The notes: generated by a model from the sequence alone, not told the origin. Counted from the first letter of the stretch, positions 1-9,193 are shown. The stretch is DNA of 64,000 nt from Erwinia typographi (GCF_000773975.1 NZ_JRUQ01000055.1:119049-183048), one strand, 5' to 3'. Made by a program: numbers and translations.

Positions 1-66
1 CCGTTAACTCGCTGTTTTTTTCGACTGCCCGCTAATTTGTAAGGGGTTAATCGGGCGCTGGCGAAA

Positions 67-82
67 TGGCACAGTAATTGCT
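67..82 (+). promoter_or_regulatory. sigma54 (-24/-12) promoter of the ABC transporter-lyase operon
   Basis: TGGCAC, five bases, then TTGCT match the RpoN consensus with correct GG-to-GC spacing. Transcription should begin near base 94, giving a leader of about 200 nt before the binding-protein gene at 298. A sigma54 promoter implies an enhancer-binding activator such as NtrC, whose site would lie before the window start. The promoter fits a nitrogen-scavenging operon. The match is read directly; activity is inferred. Confidence 0.75.
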
Positions 83-84
83 GT

Positions 85-103
85 GGTTGTATGTACAAGA
101 CAT
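85..103 (+). promoter_or_regulatory. HutC-like operator, copy 1
   Basis: The 19-mer holds the near-palindrome TTGTA-TG-TACAA at 87-98 and overlaps the predicted start site of the sigma54 promoter, a position suited to repression. HutC, the GntR-family repressor of histidine-utilisation genes, recognises TGTA-N2-TACA sites. A second copy matching 17 of 19 bases lies at 180-198. Confidence 0.6.
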
Positions 104-179
104 AACAACCAATGTTACAGGTCATTAACATAGAGCGCGTCACAGTTTTGTCTTTCGTTACGAGAATAGTTAAATGAAT

Positions 180-198
180 GGTTGTATATACATGACAT
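180..198 (+). promoter_or_regulatory. HutC-like operator, copy 2
   Basis: The sequence GGTTGTATATACATGACAT repeats the 85-103 box with two mismatches and contains the palindromic core TGTATATACA. The copies are 95 bp apart, about nine helical turns, compatible with looping by a repressor. It lies in the untranslated leader, about 100 bp before the first gene. Confidence 0.6.
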
Positions 199-297
199 GG
201 CTACTTAAAGTCTGTTGCTGGCTAACAGCGTTTTTTCCCCGGTCCGCTGCGTCTTTTTTGCCGTCGCCCGGCCACTATTTTTTTCCAGGAGCGCTTG

Positions 298-1155
298 ATG
301 AAACATTCGTTAATCCGTCGGGTATTGATTACCTCCCTTGTTACTTCCACGCTGGTTTGTGCGCTGCCTTCACAGGCGAAAGAGTGGAAATCGATCACCA
401 TTGCTACCGAAGGCAGCTATGAACCCTGGAATATGACGCTGCCCGGCGGCAAGCTCAGCGGCTTTGAGCCGGAGCTGATGGCCGATTTGTGCCAGCGCAT
501 GAAAATCAGCTGTAAGCTGGTGGTGCAAAACTGGGACGGCATGATCGCCGGGATGCAGGCAGGCAAGTACGACGTGATCATGGATGCGATTGTGATCACC
601 CCGGATCGCCGCAAAGTGATTGATTTCACCGTGCCGTACGCCTCCACGCCCGCCAGCTTCATCACCACCAAAACCAGCGGCGTGCTGCCGAAAGGCACCG
701 GCCCGGAAAATATCGTTAAGCTGCACGATGATGCGAAAGAAATTGAACCGGCCATTGCCAGCCTGAAAGCGGCGCTGAAAGGAAAAACGATCGGCATTGC
801 TTCCGGAACGGTTTACACGCCGTTTATCGATAAGTACTTCAAGGATGTCGCCAGCGTGCGTGAGTACAACGCCTCGGCGGACGCCATTCTCGACCTCCAG
901 GCTGAACGTATTGATGCGGTGTTCGACGATGTGACCTTTGCCAACTCAATCCTGAGCAAGCCGGAGAATAAAGACCTGCAGCTGGCTGGTACGCAGCTGG
1001 GCGGGCCGATCTGGGGAGAAGGGGAAGCGCTGGGCATCCGCAAGTCCGACGGCGATCTGAAGGCTAAGCTGGATGAGGCGATCAAAGCGGCGCTGGCAGA
1101 CGGTACGGTGAAAAAGCTGAGCGAAAAATGGTTTAAAACTGACGTGACGCCATAG
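298..1155 (+). CDS. Periplasmic amino-acid-binding protein, HisJ/ArgT family
   Basis: This is the substrate receptor of the first ABC importer. ATG 298 follows AGGAG at 287-291; a TTG just before it is less likely. The protein begins with a basic stretch, a hydrophobic segment and a signal-peptidase site (ALPSQAK, near residue 28). The mature part is a family-3 solute-binding fold, with the typical GSYEPWN start and the IGIASGTVYTPF segment of lobe 2. HisJ relatives bind cationic amino acids; the lyase downstream suggests a histidine-like or aromatic ligand. First gene of a five-gene operon. Confidence 0.88.
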   Translation: MKHSLIRRVLITSLVTSTLVCALPSQAKEWKSITIATEGSYEPWNMTLPGGKLSGFEPELMADLCQRMKISCKLVVQNWDGMIAGMQAGKYDVIMDAIVITPDRRKVIDFTVPYASTPASFITTKTSGVLPKGTGPENIVKLHDDAKEIEPAIASLKAALKGKTIGIASGTVYTPFIDKYFKDVASVREYNASADAILDLQAERIDAVFDDVTFANSILSKPENKDLQLAGTQLGGPIWGEGEALGIRKSDGDLKAKLDEAIKAALADGTVKKLSEKWFKTDVTP

Positions 1156-1171
1156 GCGGGGAGGGCAAACA

Positions 1172-1888
1172 ATGGCCAATCTTGGGTTTGGAGAAAATGG
1201 CTGGGGAGGTTTAATCCTTAGCGCAGCGCTGACCACCCTACTGCTTTCGCTGGCAGCCATGCTGGTCGGCGCGGTGGCAGGCAGCGGCGTAGCGGCAGCC
1301 AAGCTTTCGCCTCGTCGGCCGGTGCGCTGGCTGGGCGATGGCTATTCCGTGATCTTTCGCGGCATCCCGGAGCTGCTGATTATCTACCTGTTCTATTTCG
1401 GTGGCTCCGGGCTGATTACCCAGATTGGCCAGATGTTCGGCGCGGATGGCTTTATTGAAGTCCCGCCGTTTCTGATTGGTGCGCTGGCGATTGGGCTGAT
1501 CTCCGCCTCTTATCAGGCCGAGGTGTTCCGCGCCGCGCGTCTTGCGCTCAATTCCGGCGAGATTGAGGCGGCTCAGGCTATCGGTATGCCCCGGTGGCGC
1601 GTTTTGCAGCGCATCGTTCTGCCGCAGGTGGTTCGCTATGCACTGCCGGGTCTGTCGAACGTCTGGCAGATGAGCCTGAAAGATTCCGCGCTGATCTCGG
1701 TGACGGGCATTGTGGAACTGATGCGCGCCAGTCAGGTCGCCGCGGGCTCCACGCGCCAGTATTTCACCTTCTACCTGATTGGCGGCACCTGTTACCTGGT
1801 GCTGACGGTGCTCTCTAACACCGCCTTTAAAAAGGCGGAACAACGCCTTGGGCGCGCGCATCAAAGCCGCACTGCGGCCCACAGTTAA
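1172..1888 (+). CDS. Amino-acid ABC transporter permease, HisQ-like
   Basis: A 238-residue inner-membrane subunit with five or so membrane segments. It carries the family signature around residues 113-135 (SYQAEVFRAARLALNSGEIEAAQAIG), the EAA loop that contacts the ATPase. It starts 16 bp after the binding protein and is followed 11 bp later by a second permease, the HisQ-HisM arrangement. Substrate cannot be read from the permease. Confidence 0.88.
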   Translation: MANLGFGENGWGGLILSAALTTLLLSLAAMLVGAVAGSGVAAAKLSPRRPVRWLGDGYSVIFRGIPELLIIYLFYFGGSGLITQIGQMFGADGFIEVPPFLIGALAIGLISASYQAEVFRAARLALNSGEIEAAQAIGMPRWRVLQRIVLPQVVRYALPGLSNVWQMSLKDSALISVTGIVELMRASQVAAGSTRQYFTFYLIGGTCYLVLTVLSNTAFKKAEQRLGRAHQSRTAAHS

Positions 1889-1899
1889 CGGAGCGCCAG

Positions 1900-2643
1900 A
1901 TGATTGATTTTCCCTTTCTTACCGATACTTTCCTCAAGCTTGCGGCGGCGCTGCCGGTGACGCTGGGGCTTTTTTTCGCTTCCTTCGTGCTCGGCGGCTT
2001 TCTGGCGCTGCTGATCCTGGCGATGCGGATGAGCCGCAACCCGCTGCTCAGCGGCTTTGCCCGGGGTTACATCCTGATTTTTCGCGGCTCGCCGCTGATG
2101 ATCCAGCTATTCCTGATTTATTACGGGCTGGGGCAGTTTGAGGTGATTCGCCACAGCTTTGTCTGGCCGGTGCTGCGCGAACCCTTTTTCTGCGCCGTGG
2201 TAGCGCTGGCCCTGTGTACGGCGTCTTACACCGCCGAAATTTTTCGCGGCGGCCTGCTGGCGATCCCCGCCGGGCAGATTGAGGCGGGAATGGCCTGCGG
2301 CATGTCCCGCTGGCTGCTGCTGCGCCGGATTATCGCGCCGATTATGCTGCGCTACGCGCTGCCCGCTTACTCAACCGAAGCGATCCTGCTGGTAAAGTCT
2401 ACCGCGCTGGCCAGCCTGGTTACGGTCTGGGACGTCACCGGCGTGGCGCAGCAGATTATTCAGCGTACCTACCGCACGATGGAAGTGTTCGTCTGCGCGG
2501 CGCTGATCTACCTGATCCTCAACTTTATCATTGTCCAAATTTATGCCTGGATTGAGCGCAGGCTGACGCCACGTCTGCGCCCGGTGGAGGCCGATTCGCC
2601 TCTGCCGGTTCCCCCTGTGATTGCCGGAGAGAAACATGACTAA
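1900..2643 (+). CDS. Amino-acid ABC transporter permease, HisM-like
   Basis: The second permease half (247 residues) has an N-terminal membrane span, then the segment [19 protein letters not shown] and the EAA motif ([14 protein letters not shown], about residues 122-135). It should pair with the preceding permease in a heterodimeric channel. Its stop codon overlaps the ATPase start by 8 bases (ATGACTAA), which favours translational coupling. Confidence 0.88.
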   Translation: MIDFPFLTDTFLKLAAALPVTLGLFFASFVLGGFLALLILAMRMSRNPLLSGFARGYILIFRGSPLMIQLFLIYYGLGQFEVIRHSFVWPVLREPFFCAVVALALCTASYTAEIFRGGLLAIPAGQIEAGMACGMSRWLLLRRIIAPIMLRYALPAYSTEAILLVKSTALASLVTVWDVTGVAQQIIQRTYRTMEVFVCAALIYLILNFIIVQIYAWIERRLTPRLRPVEADSPLPVPPVIAGEKHD

Positions 2644-3418
2644 CTATGCCCCCATCACCCTGTCGATGAGCGAAATCCGCAAGTCTTTCGGCTCGCTGGA
2701 GGTGCTGAAAGGCATCTCGCTGGACGCCAGAAAGGGCGACGTCATCTCCATTCTGGGGGCCAGCGGCTCCGGAAAAAGTACCTTTCTGCGCTGCATTAAT
2801 CTGCTGGAGACGCCGGACTCCGGCGTGGTCAGCGTGGCGGGCGAAACTATTGAGATGAAGCGCCACGCGCGCGGCCATCAGCTGGCGGCAAACCACCGTC
2901 AGGTTGAATCGCTGCGCTCGCGCCTTGGCATGGTGTTCCAGAGCTTTAACCTGTGGTCGCATATGACGGTGCTGCAAAACGTCATTGAGGGGCCGCTGTA
3001 CGTGCTGAAGCGCAGTAAGAAAGAGTGCGTAGAGCAGGCGGAGAAGATCCTTGACCGCGTGGGACTGCTGAACCGCAAAGATTTCTATCCTTCGCAGCTT
3101 TCCGGCGGCCAGCAGCAGCGCGTGGCGATTGCCCGCGCGCTGGCGATGGAGCCTGAAGTGATGCTGTTTGATGAGCCGACCTCGGCGCTGGACCCTGAGC
3201 TGGTGGGCGACGTGCTGAAAGTGATGCGCAGCCTGGCCGAAGAGGGCCGCACGATGCTGGTCGTAACCCATGAAATGGGCTTCGCCCGCAACGTTTCCAA
3301 CCGCGTGGTGTTTATGCATCAGGGCGCCATTGACTGTCAGGGAACGCCGGAGGAGATGTTTGGCGAGCAGGGATCGCCGCGTTTCCAGCAGTTTATCTCC
3401 AGCCACCGGGCAGGTTAA
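2636..3418 (+). CDS. Amino-acid ABC transporter ATPase, HisP-like
   Basis: The 260-residue ATPase has Walker A (GASGSGKST), Q-loop (VFQSFNLW), ABC signature (LSGGQQQR), Walker B ([13 protein letters not shown]) and the H-loop (VVTHEMGFA). The HisP-type insertion near residues 70-85 ([17 protein letters not shown]) points to the histidine/octopine/nopaline branch. ATG 2636 is preferred to the upstream TTG at 2621 because GGAGAG precedes it and it gives the usual length. The lyase starts three bases after its stop. Confidence 0.9.
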   Translation: MTNYAPITLSMSEIRKSFGSLEVLKGISLDARKGDVISILGASGSGKSTFLRCINLLETPDSGVVSVAGETIEMKRHARGHQLAANHRQVESLRSRLGMVFQSFNLWSHMTVLQNVIEGPLYVLKRSKKECVEQAEKILDRVGLLNRKDFYPSQLSGGQQQRVAIARALAMEPEVMLFDEPTSALDPELVGDVLKVMRSLAEEGRTMLVVTHEMGFARNVSNRVVFMHQGAIDCQGTPEEMFGEQGSPRFQQFISSHRAG

Positions 3419-3420
3419 GC

Positions 3421-4923
3421 ATGAGCGCAACGGAACAGATCACCTGGGGCGATACGCGCCTCAACTGGCAGGATGTAGTGCAGGTGGCGAAGTCTGGCGC
3501 GGTGCTACAGCTTAGCGTTGGCGCCTGGCAGCGAATCCACTCCGCCCGCGAGATCGTCGGCCGCATCGTTAGTGACAAGCAGATAGCGTATGGCATTAAT
3601 ACCGGGCTGGGCGCGCTGTGCAATATCACGCTGGAAGAGGATCAGCTTAGCCAGCTGTCGCGAAATACCCTGCTGAGCCACGCCTGCGGCGTCGGGCCAA
3701 CGCTGACCAATGTCCAGGCAAGAGCGATTATCTGCGCGGCGATTGCCAATTACAGCCACGGCAAATCCGGCGTCTCGCCTGCCGTGGTGCAGGGGCTTCT
3801 TGCGCTGCTTAACCGCGGCATTACGCCGCAAATACCCTCGCAGGGTTCCGTTGGCTACCTGACCCACATGGCGCATGTGGGTCTGACGCTGATCGGCATT
3901 GGCTGCGTGAGCTATCGCGGCGAAATTGTTGCGGCTGCGCAGGCACTGGCCGCTGAGGGCCTTGAGCCTTGCCCGCTGGGCGCCAAAGATGGTCTGAGCC
4001 TGGTCAACGGCACGCCCTGCATGACCGGGCTTTCCTGCCTGGCGTTGGAGGAGGCCAGCCGCCTGTTCGCGTGGGCTGACGTCACCGGCGCGATGAGCTT
4101 TGAAGCGCTCCGCGGGCAGCTGGATGCCTTCGACGCCGAAATTCTGGCGCTGAAGGGCAGCGTTAACGTGCAGACTGTCGGGGAGAGGTTGCGCAAGCTG
4201 CTTGCCGGCAGCCAGATAATTCTGGCAAGCAAGGGGATTCGTACACAGGATGCGCTGAGCCTGCGGTCAATGCCGCAAATTCACGGCGCCAGCCGCGATC
4301 AGTTTGACTATGCCGCCCGACAGATTGAGACCGAACTGAATGCCGCCACCGATAATCCTCTGGTGCTGGGAACAACGGAGAAATGGCGGGTTGTGTCGCA
4401 GGCCAATCCTCACGGTCAGTCCGTGGCGCTGGCTGCCGATGCGTTGGCGATCGCGCTGGCGGAAACAGGCAGCGTGGCGGAGCGTCGTCTCGACCGGCTG
4501 ATCAATCCGCTGGTCAGCGGTCTGCCGGCGTTCTTAGTGGCGGAGCCGGGCGTCAACTCTGGCATGATGATTGCGCAGTACGTGGCGGCCTCGCTGTGCG
4601 GAGAAAACCGTCAGCTTGCCCAGCCAGCGGTGCTGGATAACTACGTCACCTCGGGTTTACAGGAGGATCATCTCAGCATGGGCACCAGCGCGGCGCTGAA
4701 GCTGCTCAGGCTGGCGGAAAATACCGTGCAGATCCTTGCCATTGAGTATTTGCTGGCGGCGCAGGCGCTGGATTTCCACGGCGCGGAGAATGCGGGCGAG
4801 GGGACTCAGCGCGCCTGGGCATTACTGCGCAACGAGGTCGCCAGCTGGACGGAAGACCGTTGGCTGGCCCCGGAAATTGAGAAAGCCGCGGCGCTGATCC
4901 GCACCCAGCATCTCACCGTGTGA
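3421..4923 (+). CDS. Histidine/aromatic ammonia-lyase homologue lacking the MIO triad
   Basis: The 500-residue protein aligns along its length with HutH. It keeps YGINTGLG (Tyr57), LLSHACGVG (His87), LVNGT (Asn196), SLR (Arg282), the AATDNPLV segment and QEDHLSM (Glu415). In true HAL, PAL and TAL enzymes GSVG is followed by ASGDLAPL, and Ala-Ser-Gly cyclises into the MIO electrophile. Here residues 142-150 read GSVGYLTHM: exactly those three residues are absent while both sides align. The HAL tyrosine before SLR is Leu279. It is therefore unlikely to deaminate histidine by the MIO route. Ergothionase, a relative reported to eliminate trimethylamine from ergothioneine by acid/base catalysis, is a candidate. 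Last gene of the transporter operon. Confidence 0.85.
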   Translation: MSATEQITWGDTRLNWQDVVQVAKSGAVLQLSVGAWQRIHSAREIVGRIVSDKQIAYGINTGLGALCNITLEEDQLSQLSRNTLLSHACGVGPTLTNVQARAIICAAIANYSHGKSGVSPAVVQGLLALLNRGITPQIPSQGSVGYLTHMAHVGLTLIGIGCVSYRGEIVAAAQALAAEGLEPCPLGAKDGLSLVNGTPCMTGLSCLALEEASRLFAWADVTGAMSFEALRGQLDAFDAEILALKGSVNVQTVGERLRKLLAGSQIILASKGIRTQDALSLRSMPQIHGASRDQFDYAARQIETELNAATDNPLVLGTTEKWRVVSQANPHGQSVALAADALAIALAETGSVAERRLDRLINPLVSGLPAFLVAEPGVNSGMMIAQYVAASLCGENRQLAQPAVLDNYVTSGLQEDHLSMGTSAALKLLRLAENTVQILAIEYLLAAQALDFHGAENAGEGTQRAWALLRNEVASWTEDRWLAPEIEKAAALIRTQHLTV

Positions 4924-4937
4924 GGAGAGACAGCCGG

Positions 4938-5573
4938 CTATCCCTGTCGCCGCGCGTCCGGCCGCGTCAAATCGAAGCGTAACGCTTCGCTGATGCCGTA
5001 ATAGGCGCTGGGGCCGCCCGCCCGCAGGATCGGGTTGGCCTTCGCCGTCTGATAAATGCCGTCTTCCAGCAGGGTCGGATCGATATGAATGGTCACGACT
5101 TCACCAAAAACCATCCACTGCTCCAGCTTCCTGCCGTCAGCGCCTTCCAGCTGTAACACCTGCGTCAGCCGACACTCAAAGTTCACCGGGCTTTCCGCCA
5201 CCATGCTGACGTTAACCTGCGTTGCCGGTAGCGCCGTCAGGCCAGCCAGCACAAACTCATCCTCACCGCGTGGCACCGAGGCGGAGCTTTCGTTCATCGC
5301 TACTGCCAGCTCGCGGGTTGCCAGGTTCCAGACAAACTCGCCGGTCTCAACGATGTTGGCTACGCTGTCTTTCCAGCCCTGGCTGGAAAAGCCAATAATC
5401 GGCGGCTGATAATTGAAGCAGTTAAAAAAGCTGTACGGCGCCAGATTGCGCTCGCCCTTAGCGCTTTGCGAACTGATCCAGCCAATCGGTCGCGGGCCGA
5501 TAATAGCGTTGAGCGGATCGTGGGGTAAACCGTGGCCTGCGCGGGGTTGGTATGAGTAACGTGATCGGGTCAT
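4938..5573 (-). CDS. Flavin reductase-like (RutF/DIM6 family) FMN-binding protein
   Basis: The 211-residue protein has the flavin-reductase-like fold. It shows the family opening (PLNAIIGPRPIGWISS), then NLAPYSFFNCFNYQPPIIGFSS and ESPVNFECRLTQVLQL. Relatives bind FMN and act as NAD(P)H:flavin reductases or split-barrel flavoproteins. It converges on the lyase gene with 14 bp between stops, so it is not co-transcribed with it. A link to breakdown of the lyase product is possible but unsupported. Confidence 0.75.
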   Translation of the reverse strand: MTRSRYSYQPRAGHGLPHDPLNAIIGPRPIGWISSQSAKGERNLAPYSFFNCFNYQPPIIGFSSQGWKDSVANIVETGEFVWNLATRELAVAMNESSASVPRGEDEFVLAGLTALPATQVNVSMVAESPVNFECRLTQVLQLEGADGRKLEQWMVFGEVVTIHIDPTLLEDGIYQTAKANPILRAGGPSAYYGISEALRFDLTRPDARRQG

Positions 5574-5740
5574 CAGAGCGCCTGTGTCATTTTATCTGCC
5601 TGCGGCGCTTCCCAAAGGGAGGCCGCACAACAGCGGGATTCCCCTATACTAGCCGAACCGTTTGGGGAAAAAAGCCGGGAATTGTTTACGATCTTTACCA
5701 TAGCAGGTATCTTACGCGCCTTCAGATAAGAGAGTCGCTC

Positions 5741-6675
5741 ATGAAATACACCGCCGAAAAAACTCAGCTTCACCCGCGTAACCGCCACCGCGCGCGCTAT
5801 GATTTTCCCGCGTTAATCGCAAGCCATCCGCGCTGGCCGATTTTGTCGCGGTGAATCAGCATGGTGATGAGTCGGTGAATTTTGCCGATCCGGCGGCGGT
5901 ACGTACGCTGAACCAGGCGCTGCTGCGGCATTTCTATCAGATATCCAACTGGGCTATTCCTGACGGCTTTCTTTGTCCACCGGTGCCTGGCCGCGCTGAC
6001 TACGTGCATCATCTGGCGGATCTGCTGGCCGGGGATAATAAGCGCGCGGTGCCGCGTCAGCTTAACGTGCTGGATATCGGCTGCGGGGCGAACTGTATCT
6101 ATCCCCTGATTGGTCACCGCGAATACGACTGGCGATTTACCGGTAGCGAAGTGAACGAGGACGCGATGAAGGCTGCCAACGCTATCATTGCCGCTAACCC
6201 AGGCCTTAATCGCGGCGTCCGCCTGCGTCGTCAGAAAGATCCTCAGGCGATCTTCTCCGGCATCATCCATAAAAATGAGCTCTACCACGCGGTGATGTGC
6301 AATCCTCCTTTTCACGCTTCGGCCAGCGACGCTCAGCAGGGCACTCAGCGCAAGGTGCGCAATCTGGGCCTGGATAAACACGCTCCGCTGAACTTCGGCG
6401 GCCAGCAGGACGAGCTGTGGTGTGAAGGCGGCGAGAAGGGGTTTATCAGCCGGATGATTGCCGAAAGCGTTAACTTTTCACGTCAGTGCGTCTGGTTCAC
6501 TTCGCTGGTGTCCCGCAAGGAAAACCTGCCGGAAATCTGGCGCGCGCTGGAAGCCGCAGAGGTTGCTGCCTCGCGCACCATTGAAATGGCGCAGGGGCAA
6601 AAGCAGAGCCGGATTATCGCCTGGACCTTTATGGATAAACCGGCTCGTGAACGGCAGATGGGCCGCGTTGGCTAA
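5741..6675 (+). pseudogene. rlmF: 23S rRNA m6A1618 methyltransferase RlmF, frameshifted
   Basis: ATG 5741 encodes the RlmF N-terminus (MKYTAEKTQLHPRNRHRARY), but this frame stops at 5852-5854. The rest continues in the +1-shifted frame from about 5833 and matches RlmF to the end: [30 protein letters not shown], the SAM-binding [13 protein letters not shown] and the catalytic motif CNPPFH. One missing base between about 5824 and 5833 explains the break; restored, the product would be about 311 residues, close to the E. coli 308. RlmF methylates A1618 of 23S rRNA. It is either a recent inactivation or a sequencing error, since the downstream frame is otherwise intact. A GTG at 5851 could yield a shortened protein. 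Confidence 0.85.
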
Positions 6676-6690
6676 GCTGGCCCTGTCGCG

Positions 6691-7413
6691 TCAGGATACA
6701 TGCTGCAGGAACTCGCGCAGGCGCGCACTCGGTGGGTTATCGATCAGCTCATCCGGGTTACCGTCTTCGGCGATGCGGCCTTTATCGATAAAGATCAGGC
6801 GCGAGGCGACTTTTTTAGCGAAGCCCACCTCGTGGGTCACAATCACCATCGTCATCCCTTCTTCCGCCAGATCCTGCATCACTTTCAGCACTTCATGACG
6901 CAGTTCCGGGTCCAGTGCGGAGGTCGGCTCATCAAACAGCATCATTTTAGGCTTCACCGCCAGCGCGCGGGCGATTGCCACGCGCTGCTGCTGGCCGCCA
7001 GAGAGCTCGGACGGGAAATGATGCGCGCGTTCGGCCAGGCCGACTTTACCCAGCAGCTCATTCGCCAGACGATGCGCCTCGGCTTTTGGCGTGCCGCGCA
7101 CGCGGATTGGGCCAAACGCGACGTTATCCAGCGCGTTCATCTGTGGGAACAGATGGAACTGCTGGAACACCATCCCGGCTTCCTGGCGGATCAGGCGCTC
7201 GTCCACTTTTGGATCGTTAACCTTCAGGCCATCAACAATCAGCTCGCCGCTGGTGATCTCTTCCAGCTTGTTGATGCAGCGCAGCAGGGTCGATTTACCG
7301 GAGCCAGAAGGACCGATAATCACCACTACTTCACCTTTCTGGATCGTCAGATCGATATTGTGCAGTACCTGCGTTTCGCCAAAATGCTTGGAGACGTTTT
7401 TAAATTCAATCAC
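6691..7413 (-). CDS. glnQ: Glutamine ABC transporter ATP-binding protein GlnQ
   Basis: The 240-residue ATPase carries Walker A (GPSGSGKST), Q-loop ([11 protein letters not shown]), signature (LSGGQQQR), Walker B ([13 protein letters not shown]) and H-loop (VTHEVGFA). It energises high-affinity glutamine uptake with GlnP and GlnH. Its start overlaps the end of glnP by four bases (ATGA), so the two are translationally coupled. Confidence 0.95.
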   Translation of the reverse strand: MIEFKNVSKHFGETQVLHNIDLTIQKGEVVVIIGPSGSGKSTLLRCINKLEEITSGELIVDGLKVNDPKVDERLIRQEAGMVFQQFHLFPQMNALDNVAFGPIRVRGTPKAEAHRLANELLGKVGLAERAHHFPSELSGGQQQRVAIARALAVKPKMMLFDEPTSALDPELRHEVLKVMQDLAEEGMTMVIVTHEVGFAKKVASRLIFIDKGRIAEDGNPDELIDNPPSARLREFLQHVS

Positions 7414-8069
7414 AGGATTTTCATCCTTTTTTCAACGCGACGCAGCACGAAGCTCAGCACCAGCGTAATAAACAGATAGATAACCGCAACGGCGCTCCAG
7501 ATTTCCAGCGCGCGGAAGTTACCGGCGATAATTTCCTGCCCCTGACGGGTCAGCTCGGCAACGCCGATCACGATAAACAGGGAGGTGTCCTTGATACTGA
7601 CAATCCACTGGTTGCCCAGCGGCGGCAGCATACGGCGCAGCGCCAGCGGCATAATGACATAGCGCAGCGTTTCACGGCGGGACAGACCCAGCGCCAGCCC
7701 CGCCTCACGGAAGCCGTTATGGATGGACAGCACCGCGCCACGGGTAATCTCAGCGATATAGGCGCCGGAATTAATCATAATGGTCACCACGGCGGCGCTG
7801 AACGGATCGATGCGCAGATCGGTAAAGGCCATGGGCAGGGCGAAATAGATAAACATCACCTGCACCACAATCGGCGTGCCGCGGATCAGTTCGATAAATA
7901 CCAGCGCGATATTGCGCGATATCCAGCCGCCATAAGCGCGGGCAAAACCGGCCACCAGGCCGATTATCAGACCGCCGATCAGACCGAGGACTGAAATCCA
8001 CAGGGTGAGTCGGGCGCCTTCAAGCAGGGCCGGAATTGAAGGCCAGATAGCGCTCCAGTCAAACTGCAT
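7410..8069 (-). CDS. glnP: Glutamine ABC transporter permease GlnP
   Basis: A 219-residue permease that assembles as a homodimer. It has the N-terminal membrane segments and the EAA loop ([25 protein letters not shown], split here for reading around residues 112-136). It sits between glnH and glnQ on the minus strand. The 85-bp gap from glnH holds a terminator-like hairpin that should lower permease relative to binding protein. Confidence 0.95.
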   Translation of the reverse strand: MQFDWSAIWPSIPALLEGARLTLWISVLGLIGGLIIGLVAGFARAYGGWISRNIALVFIELIRGTPIVVQVMFIYFALPMAFTDLRIDPFSAAVVTIMINSGAYIAEITRGAVLSIHNGFREAGLALGLSRRETLRYVIMPLALRRMLPPLGNQWIVSIKDTSLFIVIGVAELTRQGQEIIAGNFRALEIWSAVAVIYLFITLVLSFVLRRVEKRMKIL

Positions 8070-8110
8070 GATTTACTTCTCCTGATCAAAAAACCATTTA
8101 TTGGTGGTAA

Positions 8111-8133
8111 AAACGCAGGCCTGAGCCTGCGTT
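8111..8133 (-). terminator. glnH-glnP intercistronic terminator/attenuator
   Basis: On the minus strand AACGCAGGC, a 4-nt loop and GCCTGCGTT form a perfect 9-bp stem followed by a short run of T. Placed just after glnH and before glnP, it should end most transcripts after the abundant periplasmic protein while leaving some for glnPQ. Confidence 0.75.
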
Positions 8134-8154
8134 AAAAACAACGTAGAAAAGGCA

Positions 8155-8901
8155 TTATTTAGGATCGGTGCCGAACCATTTTTTATAAATTGTGTTGTAA
8201 GTGCCGTTCTCACGCAGGGTTTTCAGCGCGCCGTTCACTTTCTCACGCAGTTCGTCGCTGCCTTTCGGGAACGCAATGCCATACTGCTGCGCGGAGAGAG
8301 ACTCACCGACCGCTTTGAACTGGCCTTTACCAGCGGTATGGATGAAGTAAAGAATGTTTGGCGTGTCGTGCAATACGGCATCCGCCCGGTTGGTGCCCAG
8401 CTCCATATACGCGTTGTCGATGTTCGGGAACTGCCGCAGATCCTTCGCTTTGATGTGCTCCTTAGCGTAATCCACCGAGCCCGTTCCGCTCTTCACCGCC
8501 ACCACTTTACCGTCCAGATCGGCAATGCTTTTGATCGCGTCGTTATTGGCTTTGACCATCACCATCAGGCCACTTTTGTAATAGCCGTCAGAGAACTCAA
8601 TGGCTTTCTCGCGCTCAGGGGTAATGGTGATACCCGCCAGCGCCAGGTCGATGTTGCGGGTTTGCAGGGCAGGGATAATGCCGCTAAAGTCCATTGGCTT
8701 CAGGGTGTAGTCAATGTTCAGCTGCTTAGCGATCGCGGCCCACAGCTCCACATCGAAGCCAACATACTTGTCGCCCTGCTTAAATTCGAAAGGAACGAAG
8801 GCGGTGTCGGTCGCGACAACCAATTTCTTTTCTGCGGCGGTAGAAGAGACGGCAAACGCCAACGTAAGCGCAGCCAGGGAAAACTTAACAATCGACTTCA
8901 T
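8155..8901 (-). CDS. glnH: Glutamine-binding periplasmic protein GlnH
   Basis: The 248-residue protein starts with a signal peptide ([26 protein letters not shown], cleaved near residue 23). The mature part is typical GlnH ([35 protein letters not shown]). It captures glutamine in the periplasm for GlnPQ. It is the first gene of glnHPQ; upstream lie a sigma54-type promoter (8961-8976) and an NtrC site (9049-9063). Confidence 0.96.
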   Translation of the reverse strand: MKSIVKFSLAALTLAFAVSSTAAEKKLVVATDTAFVPFEFKQGDKYVGFDVELWAAIAKQLNIDYTLKPMDFSGIIPALQTRNIDLALAGITITPEREKAIEFSDGYYKSGLMVMVKANNDAIKSIADLDGKVVAVKSGTGSVDYAKEHIKAKDLRQFPNIDNAYMELGTNRADAVLHDTPNILYFIHTAGKGQFKAVGESLSAQQYGIAFPKGSDELREKVNGALKTLRENGTYNTIYKKWFGTDPK

Positions 8902-8960
8902 CTTTTTATCCTTTTAGCCGTCAGGCATGGTCTTTGCCTGACTGAATGCCAGCAGCCATA

Positions 8961-8976
8961 TGAAAATATTATGCCA
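8961..8976 (-). promoter_or_regulatory. sigma54-type promoter of glnHPQ
   Basis: On the minus strand TGGCAT, five bases and TTTCA lie about 60 bp before glnH. The -24 half is good; the -12 half is weaker (TC instead of GC). The position and the NtrC site upstream match the known nitrogen-regulated glnHp2 arrangement. Confidence 0.6.
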
Positions 8977-9048
8977 ACTTTCAAAATTGATTGAAAACAG
9001 CACGTTAAATCAAATTAAGCCGTGACGGGGAAAGGGTAAACTGGCTTA

Positions 9049-9063
9049 GCACCATTATGGTGC
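9049..9063. promoter_or_regulatory. NtrC-binding site upstream of glnHPQ
   Basis: GCACCATTATGGTGC is an essentially perfect NtrC (GlnG) dyad. Half-sites TGGTGC at 9071-9076 and TGGTGCA at 9090-9096 follow it, suggesting a cluster of sites. It lies about 75 bp upstream of the sigma54-type promoter, a normal enhancer distance. Confidence 0.8.
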
Positions 9064-9193
9064 CCAGTTTTGGTGCTAATCGTCTTTTTTGGTGCAGGGT
9101 GTTTTGTAGCAAATGGCGGGAGAAATACAATCAAAAAGATCGGGGATGTTAAATAAGTGTTAGTCAGATCGGATTTTATCGCGCAGCGGGCGG

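Noticed and set aside
174..422. 82-codon frame over the first operator and binding-protein start
   Set aside because: It overlaps the binding-protein gene in another frame and covers an operator; composition is unlike coding.
5552..5854. 100-codon frame before the rlmF break as a separate gene
   Set aside because: Only its last 37 codons are conserved, and these are the RlmF N-terminus; the rest is upstream DNA read in frame.
9085..9156. Second sigma54 promoter for ybiI or glnH
   Set aside because: Only NtrC half-sites are seen; no -24/-12 pair with correct spacing.
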